NCBI GenBank assembly: GCA_954871525.1
Contig: OX940867.1
Location: forward strand, 16,283,343 to 16,347,342
Reading direction: 5' to 3'
Length of the DNA: 64,000 nucleotides
From: Parietaria judaica
Lineage: Eukaryota > Streptophyta > Magnoliopsida > Rosales > Urticaceae
Of the stretch, positions 57,519-64,000 are shown piece after piece. The notes beneath the pieces were generated by a model that made no database searches, was not told the origin of the DNA, and worked only from the letters and a program-made list of their open reading frames with translations. Each line of letters starts with the position of its first letter. Position 1 is the stretch's first letter. Made by a program: the position numbers and the translations under genes.

Positions 57519-58856
57519 CAAGGTTCAAAATTTCGCGATAATCGAGCAATTTATCGCTGAAAACCACTTCTCGGTAACTTATCTCCTCTTATCGTTGTCG
57601 TTTTATACTTATCGCGATTTTTCGATTCGAAAAGCAAGTCACTTATCCGTCAAAGTTTTCAAGTGCAAATTTTCGAAAAGTGAGTCACTTTTCGGTCAAA
57701 AACGATAAGTCAACCCCAGCATAGTTTTTTCTTTTTCGCGGCAAAAGTTCCAATTTCTTTTAATTTTGGAATTTAAAGGTATTTTTAGGGTTTTTTTTAG
57801 TGGATCTTGAGTGTTTTGAAGTTTAAATGTTGTATATGTATGAATCATGTCAAATTTTCACAATTTTATTCTATATTTAATAGAGTTACATAGAAAGCTA
57901 TTAGGTTCAATGAAAGTTCAAGTTTGAGTTTCACGATACTCTAATTGTACATTTTAGGTTTTGAATCAAATGTTATAGTTGAATTTGATTTTTTAAGGTT
58001 TATTAAGGAATATGGATGAATTATAATAGTTTGTGTGATTTTTGTTATTTTTTTTTGCAGATTTGGGGTGATTTTAGTGTTTGTTAGAATTGTTTATATA
58101 ATTGCGGTAAAAGTATTTATTTTTTGGAAATTAATGAACTTGAGCTATATTTTTAATATTTTTGATGTAATTTCATTGTTTAACAATGTATATAATTAGG
58201 AAACTGTGAGTTTGAAATACCTTTTTTCGCAATTTGATGTTTTCCCGAATTGTCCAATTATTGCGGCAAAAGTACATATGTTTCAAAAATTGATTAATTG
58301 AGCTAGTTAATCGACTTTTTTGGTGTAATTTCATTTTACAATATTGTATATAATTCATAAATTGTGTGGTTGACATAATTTGTATTGTAATTTGACGTTT
58401 TCCAACTATTGAGGCAAAAGTACATATTTTTAGGAAATTGGTTAAATTGAGCTAGTTCTTCAAAAAAATTTATACAACTTCAAGTAGGCAGATTTTATAT
58501 AATTAACAATTGGTGATTTTAAAATATTTTATTTTAGTAAAATATGACTTTGACTCTTTCCAAAATTTATCAAATAAGCATATTTTATCTAATAGTAAAT
58601 AACTAAAGAGAGCATTTTGACTAACAAATTACAACTTATAATTTGTAAATAATAATTGTTATTATAATTTATTTTTTTATAGGTTTTCCATCGATAAATC
58701 CATCGATAACCGATTAATCCATCGATAAGTTCGATAAGTTTCGATAACGGCAAACGATAATTTTTATAGGTTTTCCATCGATAAATCCATCGGTAAACGA
58801 TTACTCCGTCGATAACGGCAAACGATTTTTCGGCAAAAACGGCATTTTGAACCTTG
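57519..58856. mobile_element. Non-autonomous hAT element, 8-bp target duplication
   Basis: 1,338 bp with inverted ends CAAGGTTCAAAAT (57519-57531 and, inverted, 58844-58856), flanked by GTTAATAT at 57511-57518 and 58857-58864, the 8-bp duplication expected for hAT. Both subterminal regions are rich in TCGATAA / CGATAA motifs in both orientations. No transposase ORF. Confidence 0.92.
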
Positions 58857-58864
58857 GTTAATAT

Positions 58865-59163
58865 GACTATTTTTATAATGGTTAATATGGTTAATTGACT
58901 ATTTTACAAATATTAATTAAACATTAACTATTTTACCAATTTAAATTATCAAATTGGTTATTTAGTTTAAGCTCCCTTTAATTTATTTATAAATAGTTAA
59001 CACTTGTACGTTTTATTCTTGGAGAAATACAAAGAAAATTGTCCCAAATATTTATGTTATTTCTCTCCTCATATTTTGTTGTGTGAGTAAAACAAAGTGT
59101 GAGCTCGTTCCGTTTTCGGTACTTTGCTTCGGTGTATTTCGATCTCGGGTCAAAATCTAACAA
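58865..59163. other. Intergenic, LTR-like features but unproven
   Basis: Contains TATTTATAAATAG near 58985 and ends AAAATCTAACA near 59163, which would fit the end of a small LTR. No partner repeat was found in the window. Confidence 0.3.
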
Positions 59164-59232
59164 TAGACCCAGAAAAGTAAAATGGCACTGCAAGGTTTCA
59201 AAAAGAACCACCTGCCCCAACCTCTGTTGATT

Positions 59233-61230
59233 TCAGAACCGACACTGCTCGTAGCAATCCAAATTATCGCCCGGGCTCACTCCGAGCATGTTGCAGTACC
59301 TCTCGTAGAACGCGATCCGACTCGCCACCCTCTTGTCGGCACCGTGGCCGCACTCTCCCGGATTGATGATGTTTGTCAGTATGCCATAGCCAGGGAGCCG
59401 GTTCACCGCTAGGTCAGGCTCGTTCGGGTCCCAAGCACCGAGGATGACATCATGACAGGAAGGTTTTTTACCCTGCGATTACAGTTGTACATCCCGGTAT
59501 GAAAAATGCTGAATTTCGAGAGGAAAAAATATGCACCGGCCCACTTGATAAGTTCACCTGTCGAGTCATCCAAAACCACAACGCAGCGCTGAAGGAGACG
59601 ACAGCGTCGGAGGCCACCAAGTCCGGATTACTCAGCAGGTCCAGGCCCAAATACTTCCCCGCTTGACCGTAACTCCAGTTGCTGATTCAGAATCGTATAC
59701 TATCGTCAGAATTTGTAGTATTTGGCTTTTGAGATTTGGCAAACCGGGATAATAATTACTTGTGTAAATTCGAATTTCAGATCTGATTATTATCTTAAAA
59801 TGAATTATCTTCGTGTTTTCGAAACACTGTGACACTGCCCATGATCGAGATCTCGTGAAAGAAAAACGCTCTCAAGGACACTAATCTTTCACACAAACTC
59901 TAATCTATCTTCACTTGAGAGAGATTAGAGTAATTTGGTTGAAAGATGGTTTTCATTAATGAGAATAACCTCATCAATTACAACTGACTTTTTCAACAAA
60001 AAAAAAAAAATCCAATTGCAACAATTAAATCTAATCACTGAATAATATACTATTTTATTCTGCAAAATATATCATAAAGCAGAAATAAAAATGCCCACAC
60101 CTGAGTTTCGGCCCGCTAGTCACTCGGGCCAATGTAACGGTTATCACGGGGAAATTGATGAAGATTCATTGGAATGTTTAATCTTATTGCTGACATATCC
60201 AAGAAAATAGCATCTCTTCCGAGTTTCAAGTCCCATAGGCGAAGCTAACTTAGTAATTATCGATTGCCATGGAGATGGCGGGAATAATATGAGGGATGAG
60301 TACTTACAAGGTGAGCTGGATTGGTCCTCGGCCGTAGTATTTCTGGCCGGGAGCAGCAGGACATTCCTTGCTTTCCACGCAATAGTCACTTGGTGGGTTC
60401 ATTTGCCTAATATGGCAATACCCCCACACGTATCTCCCTCCCGGTGCGTCTCTCCATCCTCCTGAAAGTGTTAAAACATACAGAGGTAGATAAGCAATTG
60501 AACGTTGGTTAACTTTTAATTTCCTGAAAGTTAAAACCGATGGAAGTGTTTGGTTCTATGTACGTGTCGTGAGAAAGTTTAAACAGAGTAAAGAAATAAA
60601 TAAATAAAAAATTAGTACCTTTCAAGTAAAGCATATTTTTTATACAAACCCGTATAATTATATTAAAAAATATGTTTACAAGAATGTGTTATCTGTTCAA
60701 AAAACGTGACACTCGGAAAACATAACCAACCCGGATTTTATTCTTGTCACCATGCTAAAAAAGCAGAAAAACAGGCCTAAGAACGCTCCAAACACATAAT
60801 CAAAAACCTATCCAAATTCAAGTAATGTTGTTTAGTACTACAATAAGAGTAATATTTTGTAAATCCTAAGCAAACAATTAGCGAAGCTATTGTGCAATTA
60901 CGAACTCATACCCCTAGTTTCATGCGATGTTTGGCCAAAGAAAGCGGCGAGCTCTCTCCGGCGAGCTTCCATGGTACCAGTGTTACCGAAGGCTGGAAAC
61001 CGCCTGGTGGCGGCCAGGAAAGCCTCGTACGTGTAGAAACCTTTGGCTGGGCACCGACGGTCATTTCGGTACGGAAACATCTCCTCAAACAACTCCTCGG
61101 TGATGATGTCACTTACGTCCAGTATTGCTGGAGAGGCTACCGGAGCTCCAACCTGGTTGCTGCGAACCAGTGAAAGGCTTTTGTGCTTTCTGTGATCATC
61201 TTCTCTTGCTGAGCGGTTCAACCTTGCCAT
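59233..61230 (-). CDS. GH19 chitinase-like gene, catalytic base lost, N-terminus uncertain
   Basis: Exons on the minus strand are 61230-60912, 60461-60308, 59681-59558 and 59472-59233, all with GT-AG borders and matching phases (837 nt, 278 aa). The 85-base third intron lies between WFWMTRQ and GKKPSCHDV. The GH19 fold is clear: [56 protein letters not shown]19 chitinases cleave chitin with two glutamates 22 residues apart. The acid (Glu104, HET) is present, but the base position 22 residues later is Gln126 (CHIRQ), and HETTG is HETRG. Activity is therefore doubtful. The first 30 or so residues ([12 protein letters not shown]…) are not a secretion signal, so the true start, or an upstream exon, is uncertain. 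Chitin-binding domain absent. Confidence 0.8.
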
Positions 61231-61999
61231 TCACAAGTTTAAGCCACATCATTAAGATAGGGGTAAAACCGCCATTCCGGTTCTCATTTTTGGCCATTAT
61301 CAAAACCAAAATCGGGAAAACCGAACCATACTTTCTTAATGAAAACCAGTACCAAAGCCTAGGAATGCAAAGCAGTTAGTTCATTTCCTGTTTATTAATT
61401 AAGTTTTAATTGACCCAATAAGGGCACTTGGGTCTTTTCTCAATTTTGCAATAAGATTTAGGGGTTCTGCCTTATAGTTATATGGTTCAGCGATTACCAT
61501 CAAACATTTTCATGCTAACTATTTTGGATTTTTCTCGGCCTCGCTCTCGCTCTCGAAGGATTGGTCCGAACTATTGATTTTGCGATTTTTATTTAATAAA
61601 GGAGAAGAGAATTCATCGCTTTGGTGAATTCCCGTTGGCCGTATTATTTTCTGCGTTTTTGTGTGATCATTTTCATATCGAATCGCATCAGAAACCCGAT
61701 TCCGCAGAAAAACAGATAGCTTTCAAAAAATGAATATTCCGCTTATTCAAGTTCTGGTGCAATTACCGGTGTCCAATGTATAACTTTAAGCACAATCATT
61801 GACTACTCTTTTAACTTTCTTGTTTAACTTATATGTAATTAGTTTTGAGCATGATTTGCGAAGAATGGACTAGAAGCAACCATAACTATTTCCCTTTTCC
61901 GAGAGTCAAGATTCAATACCCATGATTTTACCCGTTAATCTCAACACAAACATTGCATTCTGGAGCGAAAAGATGCGAAATCGAAATAGAGTAACAAAC
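61231..61999. other. Sequence between chitinase exon and transit-peptide-like exon
   Basis: Would be an intron if the two are one gene. No other gene seen; a short stretch near 61275-61345 has CCGGTT/AACCG-type repeats like transposon remnants. Confidence 0.4.
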
Positions 62000-62127
62000 C
62001 TGAGATCGGATTTGATAATGAAGTTGGAGACAAGTGATGATTGGGTTGATCTTATTGGAGTAACAAGATTATTGACCTTCATGGTGGAACGGCTGCCTGG
62101 AGAGCAGCATAAACTTTGGAGTGACAT
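62000..62127 (-). CDS. Possible first coding exon, transit-peptide-like
   Basis: On the minus strand an ATG at 62127 opens MSLQSLCCSPGSRSTMKVNN and continues, Ser/Thr-rich and nearly free of acidic residues, for 42 codons to a donor-like CTCAG/GTTTGT at 61999. The composition fits a plastid transit peptide. The phase left open (two bases) would match an acceptor AAG/G at the start of the chitinase exon near 61222, giving an in-frame fusion. The acceptor has a weak pyrimidine tract, so this link is speculative. It could equally be an orphan first exon of another gene. Confidence 0.35.
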
Positions 62128-63136
62128 TTTATGATTTTGCAAAGTGCGATGATCCCCGATCAGCTTAGAATTCTAGCCTGCGGAAAAAGCGTCAAGGCAT
62201 TCTGTAATGTTTATAGTCGAAAGAACATGTAAACATACGTATAGTCTTCTATTACAAACATGATAAATCCATAGAAAAATTGAACTTAGCTCTAAGTCTT
62301 TTTTTTTTTCTTTCTTCTGTTAAGTATTCACTCAAAATCTTAAGAGCTCTCCTTAATTAATGTCATCAACCTTTTAAATTATCTGTCTCGTGTACATTCC
62401 GTATACGACGGTGTAGAAAAATCATGAGAGTAAGTCAACCGTGCTACACGTCATTTACCATACAATATCCCACACCTTTTTGTATTCACCTAAGATTGTT
62501 TAGGAGGCTTCTCACAGATTAGCACTACACAAGACATCACATTATATGTCATTCACAAAGTTTAAATTACTCTCAAAGAAGAGACATTGGACTTAGTGAA
62601 AATTAGGCAAAGCTCCCATCTCTCGAGATCGAGATCGATTTTGGGTCGGGTCGCATCACATGTTCTAAAGAAAAGTATCTCAATCACAGCCCATCAAACC
62701 CCTGTTCCAACATACAATAACAACAAGTCTCAATGTCCAAATTTATTTTCGTACTTCACTACTCCATTTCCACTAAGTTCCTTACAATCACCCAACGGTG
62801 TCTAGTATACTACTATATATGCATATACACTCATGACTACCCAGCTCTGTGATTTCAAGCCCTATATATAGCAAGGAAGAGCTTGAGTCTAATGGGCAAT
62901 CACCAAACTCAATGATGATGAAATTAGACAACATTTCTCACTCTTTAACACAACCAGTGCTTGTGGTTTTCATACTTCTTTCTTCTTATTATTATTATTC
63001 ACCAGTCACTACTACAAGCCCCAAAACCCTAGTGATCCCATTTTCGCAATTATTTCACAGATCGAGCTGCGACATTCAATCTCAGGGTACGATATACTGA
63101 GCCACTTCTAGATCGGAGAAGACGAGCACATACTCA
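62128..63136. other. Intergenic or intronic, nothing recognised
   Basis: No supported gene. Short ORFs at 62587-62805 and 62849-63100 show no recognisable similarity. Confidence 0.4.
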
Positions 63137-63262
63137 CTTACAGTGCAGAGAAGCTCCGATGGTGGTGAACTGATGAGAGCTTGAGAAAGTGTTTAAGCTT
63201 CTCTCTTCAATGAAATTTGAATCATTAGCTCGGAGGGAGTAGTAGGTGTGGCTCACGTGGGG
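63137..63262 (-). promoter_or_regulatory. Possible 5' UTR exon with a G-box upstream
   Basis: On the minus strand CCCCACGTGAGCC (ACGT core, G-box-like, about 63253-63265) is followed by leader-like sequence rich in CTC/TTC and then by CTGCACT/GTAAGTGAG at about 63145, a good donor site. No ATG opens a frame. It could be the non-coding first exon of the gene whose coding exon is at 62000-62127. Confidence 0.3.
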
Positions 63263-63265
63263 ACA

Positions 63266-64000
63266 AATAAAATAATAGTAAGTACGTCGATTGAATAACG
63301 TCGTTTATGTTATTTTGTTGAGAATTCAATAAAATTAAATATTCATACTTATATGATGAGGTTGTGTTTACGCTCTAAAACTATCATCAACGATAGAAGA
63401 GTAAAGCACGGTCTTAACAAGACACCCTTTCTTGATTAGTTTGAAACGAACAGTTCGCAATCTAAGGATCGATAGGGCAATCGTATCCGATTAATGATTG
63501 TTTGAATAAACTACTAGTATCGAATCTTGTGATATTGAAAGTTACGACTCTATATTTATTCTTGATGTCTTCAAGCTAAAACCGTTTCAATGTTTGAAGC
63601 TTCAAAATCACAAACGAATGATATTTTTGTAATTACTTAAATCTTGAAGTGAGTACATAATTTTTGTGACACTTTATGATATTTCATTGATAAATTGGCA
63701 AGCCCAAAATGATGGGTCAAAGACCCAACGGATGAACTATCTGACTCACAGATTATGGAATTTGTGCTATAAGAATGCTACAGCATTAATATCACATCAT
63801 GTTTTGTTCTTCGAAGCGTAAATGAACAAACACGGCATGGTACACTCACTACTCAATGAATAATATTTTCACTGAATAAAACATGTGGCATGTTGTGACA
63901 TCTTACTTTATGTTTTTTTCATTCACTGACAACAAAGGAGTTGATGAAATAATAATTGAAGAGTGAAACGGTAACTTGGCATCCATTGTGGTGGTTTGAT
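63266..64000. other. Intergenic, nothing recognised
   Basis: AT-rich sequence to the window end without a gene or repeat that I can assign. Confidence 0.4.

Noticed and set aside
59165..59232. End of a small LTR (…TCTAACA) before the chitinase 3' flank
   Set aside because: No second LTR, primer site or duplication found; the same flank is shared by the duplicated chitinase fragment.
59182..59412. Plus-strand ORF beginning MALQGFKKNH
   Set aside because: Shadow of the chitinase last exon on the minus strand.

Overview
This is a nuclear window from a flowering plant, most likely a eudicot. It is AT-rich, has intron-bearing plant genes (a NIP/ATL-type RING-H2 protein, a GH19 chitinase, a Lr10-like receptor kinase) and is dominated by nested retrotransposons and DNA transposons. 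The exact species cannot be told from the sequence. No bacterial features, rRNA genes or CRISPR arrays were seen.

Layout. 1-1545: 3' part of a transposon-related coiled-coil ORF with two frame breaks at homopolymers. 1633-6753: a complete but dead Ty1/copia element. 7045-7144: a roughly 100-bp tRNA-derived SINE with a 17-bp target-site duplication (TSD). 7520-18298: a large Ty3/gypsy element of the Tat type, lacking its reverse transcriptase and the end of its 5' LTR, with a long antisense ORF after pol (TSD ACTTT). 18829-18945: a fragment of plastid psaJ (a NUPT). 20328-29043: a second Tat-type gypsy element with nearly complete gag-pol (TSD ATAAT). 29209-35688: an old minus-strand copia element, itself hit by a CACTA-like element (29515-30769) and a solo LTR (34634-35370, TSD ATCGC).

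35998-38210: the best intact host gene, a five-exon NEP1-interacting-protein-like RING-H2 gene with a MULE-type MITE in intron 4. 39480-40106: a diverged LTR relative of the element at 51.4 kb. 40197-40443: a chitinase exon fragment. 40443-42864: a truncated minus-strand gypsy element. 43087-45770: a Helitron-like element. 45910-46250: a vacuolar iron transporter (VIT1) exon fragment. 46.8-49.0 kb: a second Helitron-like remnant holding an exon-like piece. 50764-56912: the kinase part of a Lr10-like receptor kinase, split inside its kinase domain by a very young LTR retrotransposon (51416-56407, TSD ATTTG). That element codes for only an intact Gag-protease. 57519-58856: a non-autonomous hAT element (TSD GTTAATAT). 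59233-61230: a minus-strand GH19 chitinase gene of four exons that has lost one catalytic glutamate. A transit-peptide-like exon lies upstream of it at 62000-62127.

The main observations are these. The Gag-protease-only element has LTRs that differ at one position by eye, so its insertion is very recent. Two distinct Tat elements share a stem-loop whose inner stem shows compensatory changes. The chitinase keeps its frame but carries E-to-Q at the catalytic base. The first copia element has gained six stops, and those that can be inferred are mostly C-to-T or G-to-A changes. All identity statements are by-eye comparisons; no alignment or database search was run.
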